From the NCBI GenBank assembly GCA_013178375.1, contig JABLXQ010000011.1, positions 1 to 64,000 of the forward strand: a stretch of 64,000 bases of DNA, written 5' to 3'. Below the pieces are notes generated by a model. The model had not been told where the DNA came from and ran no database searches. It saw only the letters and a program-made list of their open reading frames with translations. The stretch comes from Gammaproteobacteria bacterium. Its GTDB lineage: Bacteria; Pseudomonadota; Gammaproteobacteria; Pseudomonadales; Ketobacteraceae. Each line of letters opens with the position of its first letter. The first letter of the stretch is position 1. Made by a program: the position numbers and the translations under genes. This document shows, piece by piece, positions 1 through 9,216 of the stretch.

Positions 1-445
1 CAAACGGCAGCCCCAGAAACAGATTGCCGAATGCCACGCCAAAAATCACCGGCGGTACCACCGATCCGGCGAACAACGCCCAGTCCCAGTTGTTGCGACA
101 GCGGGCGGACTCCATTTTCGAGCGGTAATCAAATCCCACCGGCCGCAGGAACAACGCCAGCAGCGTGATGATCAGCGCCGTGTACAAACCGGAAAACGCA
201 CTGGCATACACCATGGGCCAGGCAGCAAACAGCGCGCCGCCCGCCGTCACGAACCAGACCTGATTGCCCTCCCAGTGCGGCCCCACGCTGTTGAGCATCA
301 CGCGCCGTTCGCTGTCGTTTTTGCCCAGCCAGGGCAACAAGGTGCCAACGCCCATGTCGAAGCCGTCGGTAACGGCAAAGCCGATCAACAGTACGCCCAC
401 CAGTCCCCACCAGATCAGCTTCAGTGTTTCGTAATCGGTAATCAT
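1..445 (-). CDS. cydB: Cytochrome bd ubiquinol oxidase subunit II (partial, C-terminus off the window)
   Basis: CydB is the second large subunit of the cytochrome bd quinol oxidase, which reduces O2 to water in the inner membrane with high affinity and without proton pumping. The first 148 residues are visible; the gene runs off the left edge with no stop. They begin [17 protein letters not shown] and include the family signature around [17 protein letters not shown] and the conserved [12 protein letters not shown] stretch, all typical of the CydB N-terminus. The ATG overlaps the cydA stop as ATGA, so translation is probably coupled. It is the last gene of cydP-cydA-cydB. Identification is secure; only the missing C-terminus is unknown. 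Confidence 0.96.
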   Translation of the reverse strand, partial: MITDYETLKLIWWGLVGVLLIGFAVTDGFDMGVGTLLPWLGKNDSERRVMLNSVGPHWEGNQVWFVTAGGALFAAWPMVYASAFSGLYTALIITLLALFLRPVGFDYRSKMESARCRNNWDWALFAGSVVPPVIFGVAFGNLFLGLPF

Positions 446-2034
446 GCGTGCGCTCCTGTGGTGGAAGAATCCGGCTCAAGCGGCGCTTTCTGTTCGCCAT
501 GATATTTTCCCGTGCCCAGACTGCCCGGCCCCTTGCGAATGAAATGCAGCATCAGGTACATCTCCACAATGAACAGCGCGGTGTAAAACAGAACGATCGC
601 GATCAGGCTGCTCCACACATCCTCCACCGCCAGTTTCGACACCGACAGATCCGTCGGCAGAATGCCGCCGATGGTCCAGGGCTGGCGACCGTACTCCGCC
701 ACGATCCAGCCGCATTCCGCCGCGATCCAGGGTAGCGGAATGGACCACATTGCCAGCTTCAGCAGCCATTTTTTCTCGGCCGCGCGGTGGCGGGTGGACT
801 GCCAGAATGCCAGCATGAATACCACCAGCATGAAGAGGCCCGCGCCCACCATCACGCGAAAACTCCAGAACAGCGGCCAGACTTTGGGAATGCTGCGGTC
901 GACCGCCGCCTGGATATCCGTCTCCGTCGCATCCACCACGGTTGGGCTGGTTTTCTTCAGCAGCAAACCGTAACCGAGATGCTCTTTTACCTGATCGAAC
1001 GCCGCACGGGTTTCGTCACTGCTGTCGCCGTTGCGCAATTTCTGCAGCAGGCCGTAAGCCACCATGCCTTCGCGAATCCTCCCTTCGTTGATTTTTTTCA
1101 GATCGGAAATACCCAGCACGGGCTTGTCAAACGAACGCGTGGCGATGATGCCCAGCACATACGGAATCCTCACCGCGAAATGGGTTTTCTCCTGCTCGTC
1201 ATCAGGCCAGCCCACCAGAGTGAACGCAGCAGGCGGTTCATGGGTGTGCCACTCCGCTTCTATCGCCGCCAGCTTAACCTTCTGCACATCCCCCATTTCA
1301 TAGCCTGATTCATCCCCCAGCACGATCACCGACAGAATCGACGCCGTACCAAAACTCGCCGCAATCGCAAACGAGCGCCGTGCAAACGGCACGTCGCGCT
1401 GGCGCAGCAGGTAATAGCTGGACACACCGAGCACAAACATCGCTCCGGTGACATAGCCGGACGCCACCGTGTGCACGAATTTTACCTGCGCCACCGGGTT
1501 GAACAGCAGCGCCGCGAACGACGTCATTTCCATGCGCATGGTTTGATAATTGAATTCCGCGCCCACCGGATTCTGCATCCAGCCATTGGCAATCAGAATC
1601 CACAACGCCGACAGATTCGAACCCAGCGCCACCAGCCAGGTCACCGCCAGATGCTGGCGCTGGCTCAGACGCTCCCAGCCGAAAAAGAACAACCCGATCA
1701 GCGTGCTCTCCAGAAAAAACGCCATCAGTCCTTCAATCGCCAGCGGCACGCCGAAAATGTCGCCTACGTAGTGCGAGTAGTAGGCCCAGTTGGTACCGAA
1801 CTGGAATTCCAGCGTGATGCCGGTGGTGATGCCCAGCGCGAAATTGATGCCGAACAGCTTGCCCCAGAACCGCGTCATGTCCTTGTAGATGGTTTTCTGC
1901 GTGAGTACGTACGCCGACTCCATGATCGCGAGCAAAAACGACATGCCCAGCGTGAGTGGCACAAAGATGAAATGAAACAGGGCCGTGAGCGCAAATTGCA
2001 GGCGCGACACTTCCACCAGATCGGCATCGATCAT
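442..2034 (-). CDS. cydA: Cytochrome bd ubiquinol oxidase subunit I
   Basis: CydA carries haems b558, b595 and d and the quinol-oxidising Q loop of the bd terminal oxidase. The 530-residue protein is of normal length. The N-terminal [13 protein letters not shown] segment holds the conserved haem-ligand His (His21 here), [10 protein letters not shown] holds the b558 His, and [10 protein letters not shown] holds the axial Met. The periplasmic Q loop is the long form, with [22 protein letters not shown] and [12 protein letters not shown], as in E. coli bd-I. The start overlaps the cydP stop by ATGA and the stop overlaps the cydB start in the same way. It is expected to be expressed from the sigma-54-type promoter upstream of cydP. 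Confidence 0.97.
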   Translation of the reverse strand: MIDADLVEVSRLQFALTALFHFIFVPLTLGMSFLLAIMESAYVLTQKTIYKDMTRFWGKLFGINFALGITTGITLEFQFGTNWAYYSHYVGDIFGVPLAIEGLMAFFLESTLIGLFFFGWERLSQRQHLAVTWLVALGSNLSALWILIANGWMQNPVGAEFNYQTMRMEMTSFAALLFNPVAQVKFVHTVASGYVTGAMFVLGVSSYYLLRQRDVPFARRSFAIAASFGTASILSVIVLGDESGYEMGDVQKVKLAAIEAEWHTHEPPAAFTLVGWPDDEQEKTHFAVRIPYVLGIIATRSFDKPVLGISDLKKINEGRIREGMVAYGLLQKLRNGDSSDETRAAFDQVKEHLGYGLLLKKTSPTVVDATETDIQAAVDRSIPKVWPLFWSFRVMVGAGLFMLVVFMLAFWQSTRHRAAEKKWLLKLAMWSIPLPWIAAECGWIVAEYGRQPWTIGGILPTDLSVSKLAVEDVWSSLIAIVLFYTALFIVEMYLMLHFIRKGPGSLGTGKYHGEQKAPLEPDSSTTGAHA

Positions 2035-2213
2035 GAAGACTCCTTGGGAACAGCAATGAATGAAGCGGGTTTGAACAGGTCGGCGGGCGGATGGTCCGCC
2101 TTCAGGGACGGGAAAAAGGTCAACTTGATGGCGATGATTGCCGCCAGCTTGATCAGCAGCAGCCAGAACAGGTGCTTGCGCAGGGACAGGACGGGCCTGA
2201 TCATCGAATTCAC
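2031..2213 (-). CDS. cydP: Small bd-oxidase-associated membrane protein, CydP-like
   Basis: A 60-residue protein with one hydrophobic helix near residues 14-30 (HLFWLLLIKLAAIIAIKLTF), a basic N-terminus and a short polar tail. Proteins of this size and pattern directly upstream of cydAB in gammaproteobacteria are known as CydP, a putative small subunit of the bd oxidase. It is the first gene of the operon and its TGA overlaps the cydA ATG, which supports a real translated gene. Assignment rests on position, length and the helix-LTFF pattern, not on a catalytic motif. Confidence 0.8.
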   Translation of the reverse strand: MNSMIRPVLSLRKHLFWLLLIKLAAIIAIKLTFFPSLKADHPPADLFKPASFIAVPKESS

Positions 2214-2241
2214 CTAGCCAACAAATTGTTAGCAGGGGAAT

Positions 2242-2257
2242 AGCACCGAGCGTGCCA
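2242..2257 (-). promoter_or_regulatory. Sigma-54 (-24/-12) promoter for cydPAB
   Basis: Reading leftward, the sequence is TGGCACGCTCGGTGCT. It matches the RpoN consensus, with the invariant GG (2256-2255) and GC (2244-2243) separated by exactly 10 bases and the full TGGCACG -24 block. The -12 block is GTGCT, not TTGCW. It lies about 30 bases upstream of the cydP start and the only nearby divergent gene is a sigma-54 activator. The function is inferred from sequence. Confidence 0.78.
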
Positions 2258-2289
2258 GTAAAATCACGCCGCCATAAATAAATATCCTG

Positions 2290-2314
2290 TTGAAAAACAT
2301 ACGTTATTTTTCAA
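2290..2314. promoter_or_regulatory. Palindrome, probable upstream activator site
   Basis: TTGAAAAA (2290-2297) and TTTTTCAA (2307-2314) form a perfect 8-bp inverted repeat with a 9-base spacer. Its centre lies about 45 bases upstream of the -24 element, a plausible place for the enhancer site of the divergent sigma-54 activator at 2397. Binding by that protein is inferred. Confidence 0.55.
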
Positions 2315-2396
2315 TCAGAAAAATCAGCGGTTGCTTAGCAGACAGGGTAGGGTCATATTTGACAGGCACCTACTGCCAAATCTGACAGGAGCCCGC

Positions 2397-3692
2397 ATGA
2401 TCTCTGTCGAGCCTTCCGCCCTCGTTTCCCTGTTCGATCAGCCTGCCATTTTCATCGACCGGCAATACCGCATCCTGGCCAGCAACGGCGCCTACCAGCA
2501 GCGCTACGGCGTGCCCAAACCCGACTGCCACTGCTTCCAGGCGTCCCACGGCTATAGCTCCCCCTGCCATGCCAACGGCGAGCCCTGCCCGCTGCTGCAA
2601 TCCCAGCAGACCGGCGCCAACGCCCGCGCCCTGCACATCCACCAGGACCGCGACCACCGCCATTTCTGCCAGGTGGAAATGCACCCGGTGCAGGACAGCA
2701 GCGGCGCCACCGTCGGCTTTATCGAAATCATGAATGCGGTGGAGTCCGCCAGCGTCAATGCCGGCAACAAGGGGCTGATCGGCGAATCCCCGGCGTTCCA
2801 GAAAATGATGGAAGCAGTGTACCGCGTCGCACCCACTGACGTGAGCGTATTGCTGGAAGGGGAATCCGGCACCGGCAAGGAACTGGTGGCCCGCGCCATC
2901 CACGACGCCAGCAACCGCAAACTGGGCAAGTTCGTGGTGCTGGAATGCAGCGGCATCAACGAAAACCTGTTCGAGAGCGAACTGTTCGGCTATCGCAAAG
3001 GCGCGTTCACCGGCGCCCGCAGCGACAAGACCGGCCTCGCCGCCAGCGCCAGCGGCGGCACCCTGTTTCTGGATGAAGTGGGCGACATTCCCATCAACCT
3101 GCAGGTGAAACTGCTGCGGCTGCTGGAGACCGGTGCCTTCCGCCCGGTAGGCGCCACGGAAATGGAACGCACGGATTTCCGCCTGATCTGCGCCAGCCAC
3201 AAGGACGTCAAGGCCATGGTGGAAGCCGGCACCTTTCGCGAGGATCTGTATTACCGCCTGGCCACCTTCCCCATTCATCTGCCACCACTGCGGGAACGGC
3301 GCGAAGACCTCGCGTTGCTGTGCGAAGCCATGCTGGGGCGGCCACCAGTACCGGCAGGCACCCATGTCAGCAACGCCGTGATCAAGCAGCTGGCGCGCTA
3401 CCGCTTTCCCGGCAACATTCGCGAACTGCGCAATCTGATTATCCGCGCGTCGCTGCTGGCCGAGGAACATGTGATCCAGACCAAGCATCTGCCGGCGGAA
3501 ATTGCACAGCAAACCGCGCCGCGGGACAAAACCCATTTTGCGGAAAACGTGCTGCCGCTGGAGCAGATCGAACTGGATTACCTGCGTCACATCCAGGAAG
3601 TGTTTGAAGGGTCGAGCGCCGAGCTGGCGTTGAAACTGGGGATCAGTGAACGCACGCTATATCGCAAGCTGGCGCGGCTGAAGGTTAGCTAA
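2397..3692 (+). CDS. Sigma-54-dependent activator (PAS, AAA+, Fis-type HTH), likely regulator of cydPAB
   Basis: A bacterial enhancer-binding protein of 431 residues. Residues 1-120 form a PAS-like sensor with an unusual Cys/His cluster (Cys44, Cys46, Cys57, Cys64 and nearby His). Next comes a sigma-54 AAA+ domain with Walker A GESGTGKE, the sigma-54 contact motif GAFTGA and Walker B GGTLFLDEVGD. A C-terminal Fis-type helix-turn-helix (ELALKLGISERTLYRKLARL) ends the protein. The start at 2397 was chosen because AGGAG precedes it at good spacing; the frame stays open a further 22 codons upstream. It is divergent from cydPAB, whose promoter is of sigma-54 type. The Cys cluster suggests redox, metal or gas sensing, which is inference. 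Confidence 0.9.
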   Translation: MISVEPSALVSLFDQPAIFIDRQYRILASNGAYQQRYGVPKPDCHCFQASHGYSSPCHANGEPCPLLQSQQTGANARALHIHQDRDHRHFCQVEMHPVQDSSGATVGFIEIMNAVESASVNAGNKGLIGESPAFQKMMEAVYRVAPTDVSVLLEGESGTGKELVARAIHDASNRKLGKFVVLECSGINENLFESELFGYRKGAFTGARSDKTGLAASASGGTLFLDEVGDIPINLQVKLLRLLETGAFRPVGATEMERTDFRLICASHKDVKAMVEAGTFREDLYYRLATFPIHLPPLRERREDLALLCEAMLGRPPVPAGTHVSNAVIKQLARYRFPGNIRELRNLIIRASLLAEEHVIQTKHLPAEIAQQTAPRDKTHFAENVLPLEQIELDYLRHIQEVFEGSSAELALKLGISERTLYRKLARLKVS

Positions 3693-3728
3693 CTGGACGC
3701 AAGGGTAGCCCCCGGTTCCAGGAAAAAA

Positions 3729-4373
3729 TTACCAGCCCTGCTCCAGCGCCTGCATGGATTTTTCAATATCAGCCAACCGCTCCGCACTGCTGGCCGCCAT
3801 ATTGGCGCAGAGTGGAGCAGACTCCTGATTGGCCGCCAGATCGTTGCACATGTTGATCAGCGCAATTTCTTCCTGAAATTTTGTCATCCGGATCTCGTAA
3901 TAGCGCGATCGGTCTTCTGCCGAGGCAGAGCCCTCTTCCATGCGCGTGACCAGCGCCTGGTATTCGTCAAATTCAGCAAACAGGTCATCTACTTCAGCGG
4001 CAGTTTTTTCTGCGGGCACTACCAGATTGCCTGGCAGCGCCTCTTTCAGGTACTCAAGTTCCCGCCTCGCCGGATTGATTTCCTCACTCTGATCATCAGT
4101 ACCGTCCGCCGGCACAGCATCAATGTCTACGGACTGTTCATGACCAGCGATCGTGGTGCTTTCCTCAGAAACACCCGGCCACACAACAGCATCCTGCTGC
4201 CCGGACAATACAGACAGCGACGCATCCGGATCGGGCATCGCCGACAGCATCAACGTATCTGCCGGCTTCCCGACATCGCGCGACAACGCGGCAAACAGGA
4301 TTGCACCTGCTACCGCTGCTGTCACCGCAACCACCAACAGTACTGGAATCTGCCAGCGCTTCCTGTCACTCAT
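3729..4373 (-). CDS. Uncharacterised single-pass membrane protein
   Basis: I do not recognise this protein. The 214-residue product starts MSDRKRWQIP and has one transmembrane helix at about residues 9-30 (VLLVVAVTAAVAGAILFAA). An acidic, Ser/Asp/Glu-rich extracytoplasmic region follows, ending in a helical segment (about residues 120-210) with three Cys. The start at 4373 was chosen over an upstream in-frame ATG because a GAGG motif precedes it and the helix then sits at the N-terminus. It lies between the sigma-54 regulator (convergent) and the polyester-hydrolase-like gene (same strand, 88 bases upstream). No enzyme motif is visible. Confidence 0.7.
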   Translation of the reverse strand: MSDRKRWQIPVLLVVAVTAAVAGAILFAALSRDVGKPADTLMLSAMPDPDASLSVLSGQQDAVVWPGVSEESTTIAGHEQSVDIDAVPADGTDDQSEEINPARRELEYLKEALPGNLVVPAEKTAAEVDDLFAEFDEYQALVTRMEEGSASAEDRSRYYEIRMTKFQEEIALINMCNDLAANQESAPLCANMAASSAERLADIEKSMQALEQGW

Positions 4374-4461
4374 CGTGAATCCATCCTCAGCTGTCCGGGA
4401 AAATGCGTGTACCAATGTCGCCACCGGCACACGCCGCGCCACTCAACCGGCGCCAGTTCAA

Positions 4462-5364
4462 TTACTGCGGCAAACTTGCAGTCGCCCACTTGGACACATC
4501 AGAGCTGGGGCGCTTGATGTAACTCACCCAGCGCGTGTCACCATCCAGAAAAGTCTTGTGGAACGCCAGCGCAATGCCGGCAACCGCCCGATTGGCTGAT
4601 GTCGGAGAACCCCAGGCGAAATGGCCCGCGCTCGACACTTCATAAAACACCTTGGGCACACCACTGCGAATATTATTGTAGACGCCATCGGACTGGCCCA
4701 ACCCACCCAGATAGGTGAGATCAAGCGCGCCATTCAGAATCAGGGTGGGAATGCGTGTGTTGCCACCTCTGGAATCGATATCCACCGTTGTCAGATTGTG
4801 TCCCGCCAGCGACATGGCGCTCTTCAGTCCGGCATATTCAGCAGAGTTGATCCAAGTGGCGCCGCCACCCATCGACCAGCCCACCGCACCCAGGCGCGCC
4901 GTATTCAGCTTGCCATACAACGCACTGGCGGAGCGGGTATTTTCCCTTTTCAGCGCATCCAGTACCTGCTTCTGCTGGCTCGCGCGCTGGTCCACCGTGT
5001 CCAGCGTGGTGTTGGTATCCATCGTCACCATCACAATACCGTGCGACGCAAAGAAAGGGCCCCAGGCGGCAAACATGGACTGGATCCCGGTATAGGGTGG
5101 AGTGAAAACGACGCCCGAGAACGGCGGCCTGGCATTGGACGGGTAATAAACGGTTGCGCCACCCGGCGTCTGCAATCTGGACAGCGTATAGCTTCTCACC
5201 GTATAGGGGCCGTTCCCGCTGTAGGAACCCGGCGCCTCTTCATAACGGCAGATAGCGCCTGCAGGACAGGTGGTTGCCGCCTTCGCATCCAGCGCAATCG
5301 TTGCGACAGCAAACAATCCCAAAGCAGCAAACGACAAACGGGAGAAGATTGTTTTTCTTTTCAT
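4462..5364 (-). CDS. Secreted PETase/cutinase-like polyester hydrolase
   Basis: A 300-residue alpha/beta hydrolase with a signal peptide (residues 1 to about 29). The alignment with Ideonella PETase and bacterial cutinases is clear by eye: GPYTVRSYTLSR, TVYYPSNA, the oxyanion-hole segment PPYTGIQS (Tyr91), WGPFFASHG, and the nucleophile elbow GWSMGGG with Ser164 and Met165. Asp215 (ILNGALD) and His248 (SSAGHF) fit the rest of the triad. The Trp of the PETase aromatic clamp appears to be replaced by His189. The C-terminal disulfide cysteines of PETase are absent; the only visible pair is Cys33/Cys39 near the mature N-terminus. It probably acts outside the cytoplasm on polyesters or other esters. 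AGGA precedes the ATG. Confidence 0.85.
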   Translation of the reverse strand: MKRKTIFSRLSFAALGLFAVATIALDAKAATTCPAGAICRYEEAPGSYSGNGPYTVRSYTLSRLQTPGGATVYYPSNARPPFSGVVFTPPYTGIQSMFAAWGPFFASHGIVMVTMDTNTTLDTVDQRASQQKQVLDALKRENTRSASALYGKLNTARLGAVGWSMGGGATWINSAEYAGLKSAMSLAGHNLTTVDIDSRGGNTRIPTLILNGALDLTYLGGLGQSDGVYNNIRSGVPKVFYEVSSAGHFAWGSPTSANRAVAGIALAFHKTFLDGDTRWVSYIKRPSSDVSKWATASLPQ

Positions 5365-5610
5365 GAAAATAGTCCTTTTTTCTGGTGAATGGTTGATGTG
5401 TTTCTCACCATTACGCCCTGCTAACTACCTCCCTGAGCAAGTTACTGCTGAACTGCGAAATCACCGTGGGAATAGAGGAATTTCGTTGGTGTCGGTGCTC
5501 GCAAACGAGCGGGGCAAGAATAATCCCGGGGTCCGGCAAACACCCGGTCGGCGTTGCCGGATTGGCCGCACTGCCAATGTTTTTGGTCTCTGCGGCCATC
5601 TGTCAGGCAT

Positions 5611-5638
5611 AAAAAAACGCGCCCGAAGGCGCGTTTTT
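5611..5638. terminator. Rho-independent terminator (bidirectional form)
   Basis: ACGCGCC and GGCGCGT form a 7-bp GC-rich stem with loop CGAA, flanked by an A-run on the left and a T-run on the right. It can therefore work in either direction. It lies just downstream of the leftward pntB stop. Confidence 0.85.
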
Positions 5639-5661
5639 GATGGACCGGAATCCGGCACTGA

Positions 5662-7032
5662 TCAGTGCAGACCCTTGATCATGTCTTCCACGACTTTCTT
5701 GGCGTCGCCGAAGATCATCATCGACTTGTCCATGTAGAACAGATCGTTGTCCAGGCCGGCGTAGCCGGTTGCCATCGAACGCTTCACCACCAGGATGGTG
5801 CGCGCCTTGTTGGCTTCCAGGATCGGCATGCCGTAGATCGGGCTGGCCGGGTCGTTCTTCGCGGCAGGGTTCACCACGTCGTTCGCGCCGATGATCAGTA
5901 CCACGTCGGTGGTGGCGAAATCGCTGTTGATTTCTTCCATTTCCAGAACGTTTTCGTAGGGCACTTCCGCTTCTGCCAGCAACACGTTCATGTGGCCAGG
6001 CATACGGCCTGCAACCGGGTGAATCGCGTAGCGCACTTTCACGCCTTTCTCCGCCAGCAGGGACGCAAATTCCTGCAGGGCGTGCTGGGCGCGGGCAACT
6101 GCCAGACCGTAGCCAGGCACGATCACCACGCTGTCAGCGTTGGACATGAGGAACGCCGCGTCATCCGGCGAACCGGACTTGTAGTTCTTCTGCACGCCCG
6201 AACCTGCTGCCGGGCCGGCTTCAGCACCAGTGCCCATACCGCCGAAAATCACGTTCAGCAGCGAACGGTTCATCGCCTTGCACATGATGTACGACAGGAT
6301 CGCACCGGACGAACCCACCAGCGAACCACAGATGATCAGCACAGAGTTGTTCAGGGTGAAACCGATACCGGCTGCCGCCCAACCCGAGTAGGAGTTCAGC
6401 ATCGACACCACTACCGGCATATCGCCACCGCCGATCGGTGCGATCAGGAAGTAGCCCAGCACCAGCGCAACGGCCGTCATTGCCAGGAACGAGGTGATGT
6501 TTTCGGTAATGAAGTAGTGCGTACCAAAACCGATCATCACCAGCGCCAGACCCGCCTGAAGCGGTTTGACCCAGTTGCCTTTCAGCGGCTTGGAACCGGC
6601 TTTGCCCGCCAGTTTCAGGTACGCCACCACGGATGCGGTGAAGGTGATCGCACCGATGAAGCAGCCCAGGAACAGTTCAAAGCGGTGAATGCCGTCGTGC
6701 TGCACGCCTTCGTGGAAAATCGCCGCCACGGCAATCAGCACCGCCGCCAGACCCACCAGCGAGTGCATCATCGCCACGGTTTCCGGCATCTGCGTCATTT
6801 CAACGGTCTTGGCGCGGTAGGCACCGATGGCACCACCGGCAATCAACGCACCAAACAGCAGGAAATTCGCTGCATTCGGCGTCATCAGGTAAGTAATGAC
6901 GATGGAAATCGCCATACCGATCATGCCGTACAGGTTACCCTGGCGGGCTCCCAGCGGCGAAGACAGACCACGCAACGCAAGAATGAAAAGAATCGCGGCG
7001 ATCAGGTAAAACCAATCTGCATACTGTGACAT
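5662..7032 (-). CDS. pntB: NAD(P) transhydrogenase subunit beta
   Basis: PntB forms most of the membrane domain and the NADP(H)-binding domain III of proton-translocating transhydrogenase, which makes NADPH from NADH using the proton gradient. The 456-residue protein has about eight transmembrane helices up to about residue 260. Domain III follows, with VVIVPGYGLAVARAQHAL, the IHPVAGRMPGHMNVLLAEA segment, and conserved DVVLIIGANDVVNPAA and KRSMATGYAGLDN motifs. It is the last gene of pntAA-pntAB-pntB, 12 bases after pntAB, and is followed by a strong terminator. Confidence 0.97.
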   Translation of the reverse strand: MSQYADWFYLIAAILFILALRGLSSPLGARQGNLYGMIGMAISIVITYLMTPNAANFLLFGALIAGGAIGAYRAKTVEMTQMPETVAMMHSLVGLAAVLIAVAAIFHEGVQHDGIHRFELFLGCFIGAITFTASVVAYLKLAGKAGSKPLKGNWVKPLQAGLALVMIGFGTHYFITENITSFLAMTAVALVLGYFLIAPIGGGDMPVVVSMLNSYSGWAAAGIGFTLNNSVLIICGSLVGSSGAILSYIMCKAMNRSLLNVIFGGMGTGAEAGPAAGSGVQKNYKSGSPDDAAFLMSNADSVVIVPGYGLAVARAQHALQEFASLLAEKGVKVRYAIHPVAGRMPGHMNVLLAEAEVPYENVLEMEEINSDFATTDVVLIIGANDVVNPAAKNDPASPIYGMPILEANKARTILVVKRSMATGYAGLDNDLFYMDKSMMIFGDAKKVVEDMIKGLH

Positions 7033-7044
7033 GTGAACGCCCCG

Positions 7045-7353
7045 TTACTTCTTTTTCTTCTTGAACATTTCGAGCATGCGCTCGGTCACCAGGAATCCAC
7101 CGAAGATGTTGATGGATGCCAGGAAGACCGCCAGCGCGCCCAGCCAGGTACTCAGGCCCAGTTTCAGCTCTTCGCCAGAACCGACCTGAACGGTGTGCAG
7201 CATCGCGCCCACGATGATGATGCCGGAAATCGCATTGGTAACGGCCATCAGCGGAGTGTGCAGTGCAGGCGTTACGTTCCAGACCACGTGGTAACCCACG
7301 AAGATCGCCAGAACGAACACAGTGAAAATGGTGACAAACGGTATTTCGGCCAT
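7045..7353 (-). CDS. pntAB: NAD(P) transhydrogenase subunit alpha part 2 (membrane part)
   Basis: A 102-residue membrane protein with three hydrophobic helices, corresponding to the C-terminal membrane part of E. coli Pnt[21 protein letters not shown] and [17 protein letters not shown] are family signatures. The start at 7353 is set by GGAG just upstream (GAGGAGACGACC); the open frame reaches further but into the pntAA region. The alpha subunit is split in two genes here, as in many alphaproteobacteria and pseudomonads. Confidence 0.95.
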   Translation of the reverse strand: MAEIPFVTIFTVFVLAIFVGYHVVWNVTPALHTPLMAVTNAISGIIIVGAMLHTVQVGSGEELKLGLSTWLGALAVFLASINIFGGFLVTERMLEMFKKKKK

Positions 7354-7363
7354 GGTCGTCTCC

Positions 7364-8497
7364 TCAGGCAGGTTTCTTGTAAACAACTTGCCCGCCGGAC
7401 ACGATGATGGTCGGACCAATCACGTCGTCTTGCGGGTTGAGTTTGAATGCTTTGGCTTCCTTGTCGTACATCGGCTGCAGGAAGTTGATCAGGTTGCGCG
7501 CGTACAACGCCGAGGCTTCGGCAGCAACCGTGGCGGGAATGTTGGTGTTGCCGATGATCTTCACGCCGTTGGCGGTCAGCACGGTTTCACCGGCCTTGGC
7601 GCCTTCCACGTTGCCACCGGATTCCACTGCCATGTCGAGGATCACGGAACCGGGTTTCATTTTGGCCACGGTTTCAGCGGTCACCAGACGCGGCGCCGGA
7701 CGACCCGGAATCAGAGCGGTGGTAATGACGATGTCGGCCTGGGATACATGCTTGGCCACCAGTTCGATCTGACGACGCTTGTAATCGTCGGACATTTCGC
7801 GGGCATAACCACCAGCGGTTTCGGCGCCTTTCTTTTCTTCCTCGGTCATCTGGACTTCGATGTACTTGCCGCCCAGTGACTCGACCTGTTCTTTAACCGC
7901 AGGGCGCACGTCGTTGGCTTCCACCACCGCACCCAGACGCTTGGCAGTTGCAATCGCTTGCAGACCAGCCACGCCCACACCCAGGATCACTACGCGCGCG
8001 GGCTTCACGGTGCCGGCGGCAGTCATCAACATGGGGAACAGGCGCTGGTATTCGGTAGCGGCCATCAGCACGGCCTTGTAACCGGCCAGGTTGGCCTGCG
8101 ACGACAGCACGTCGGCGCTCTGGGCGCGGGTGATGCGCGGTACCAGTTCCATGGCGTAGCAGCTGATGCCACGCTGGGCATAGGCATCCAGGTTCGGGTT
8201 GCTGTGAGGGGCGTAGATGCCCAGAACGGCGGCGCCGCTCTTGATCAGGGCGACTTCTTCTGCCTGGGGTGCACGGACCTTCAATACCAGGTCCGCATCT
8301 TTATAAGTGTCCGCGGCGGTAGGCGCGATGGTGGCTCCGGCTTCCTGATAGGCGCTGTCGGTACAGCTGGAAGCAACCCCCGCTCCGGTTTGCACGACCA
8401 CGGAATATCCGAGCTGGACGTACTTTTTCACCGTTTCAGGAGTGGCGGCCACACGCGTTTCGCCAGCGACGATTTCCGCTGGAATCCCAATCTGCAT
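7364..8497 (-). CDS. pntAA: NAD(P) transhydrogenase subunit alpha part 1 (NAD-binding part)
   Basis: A 377-residue soluble domain I that binds NAD(H) and hands hydride to domain III of PntB. It begins [21 protein letters not shown], as in alanine dehydrogenase/PntA proteins, and has the Rossmann segment [22 protein letters not shown] and [20 protein letters not shown] ribosome site precedes the ATG. First gene of the pnt operon; the 258 bases upstream, between it and the PilZ gene on the same strand, hold no gene and probably its promoter. Confidence 0.97.
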   Translation of the reverse strand: MQIGIPAEIVAGETRVAATPETVKKYVQLGYSVVVQTGAGVASSCTDSAYQEAGATIAPTAADTYKDADLVLKVRAPQAEEVALIKSGAAVLGIYAPHSNPNLDAYAQRGISCYAMELVPRITRAQSADVLSSQANLAGYKAVLMAATEYQRLFPMLMTAAGTVKPARVVILGVGVAGLQAIATAKRLGAVVEANDVRPAVKEQVESLGGKYIEVQMTEEEKKGAETAGGYAREMSDDYKRRQIELVAKHVSQADIVITTALIPGRPAPRLVTAETVAKMKPGSVILDMAVESGGNVEGAKAGETVLTANGVKIIGNTNIPATVAAEASALYARNLINFLQPMYDKEAKAFKLNPQDDVIGPTIIVSGGQVVYKKPA

Positions 8498-8755
8498 GGT
8501 TTACCCTCACTAATGTTGACGTTTGTTAAGTCTGCACCCCAGCGAACGCTGTCCCCGGTGCAATTCGGACACGCAAACACACCGGGACCCCGGCCTGTTG
8601 GTCAGGCCAGGGCACTGGCGATAATGGGCTGAATCTGTTTCCGGCGCGAAGGGTAGCCACTTATAGGTTATAAGGCTGTGGCGTTCCTTCGCTGGATCGG
8701 CCGAGGTCGGTAGGGTATATGCCTTTTGGGGTCCTTGCAACCCTTCGGGGCGGGG

Positions 8756-9025
8756 CTATTCAGGGTCGGGAATGAACTTCAATCCGACCCCCGTAGGCTC
8801 CATGCGGACCACTTCCATGGCCACGATCGGGGCATCCGCCATAAGCCCCTGCACCTGCCCCCTGGCCTGGGTACCTACCGGCAAGTTGATGGTGGAATCG
8901 AGGATCACGAATACGCCGCCATCGGAAATATCGCGGGTGGTTACCAGGACTTCACCGATGGAGTCGTTCCAGATCTTGAATTTGCAGCGCAGGTTCGTGC
9001 GCTGGTGGCGACGCTTGTTCGACAT
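8756..9025 (-). CDS. PilZ-domain protein
   Basis: An 89-residue single-domain PilZ protein, expected to bind cyclic di-GMP. The N-terminal RRHQR matches the RxxxR ligand motif (residues 5-9), and TRDISDGGVFV matches the second D/NxSxxG motif. The start at 9025 puts the motif at the very N-terminus and is preceded by AAGAAG; a longer frame upstream overlaps the divergent SDR promoter region. Target process unknown. A GGDEF protein at 29346 is the only other cyclic di-GMP gene in view. Confidence 0.88.
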   Translation of the reverse strand: MSNKRRHQRTNLRCKFKIWNDSIGEVLVTTRDISDGGVFVILDSTINLPVGTQARGQVQGLMADAPIVAMEVVRMEPTGVGLKFIPDPE

Positions 9026-9216
9026 GACGGGAATACTTCTTGGGGGTGTTGATTTCAGTCTAGCAGGCCCTTGCAAACCTTCTATGGCAGCGACATGCCG
9101 ACGACGACATGCCACAGTGCCGGCCGAAATCACACAAACCTGTCGCCGCCCACCATTGCCGCTGCCGAAATGCCGCTGCTAGCATGCAGGTTCGATTGAG
9201 TGGAGAGCAGCACAAC

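Noticed and set aside
2031-2213. Possible chance ORF at the end of the cyd intergenic region
   Set aside because: Retained as cydP because it has a membrane helix, is the first gene after the promoter, and overlaps cydA by ATGA.
1471-2217. Long plus-strand ORF (248 codons) opposite cydA
   Set aside because: It is antisense to a certain gene, His/Arg/Gln-rich as expected from GC-rich antisense frames, and has no ribosome site.
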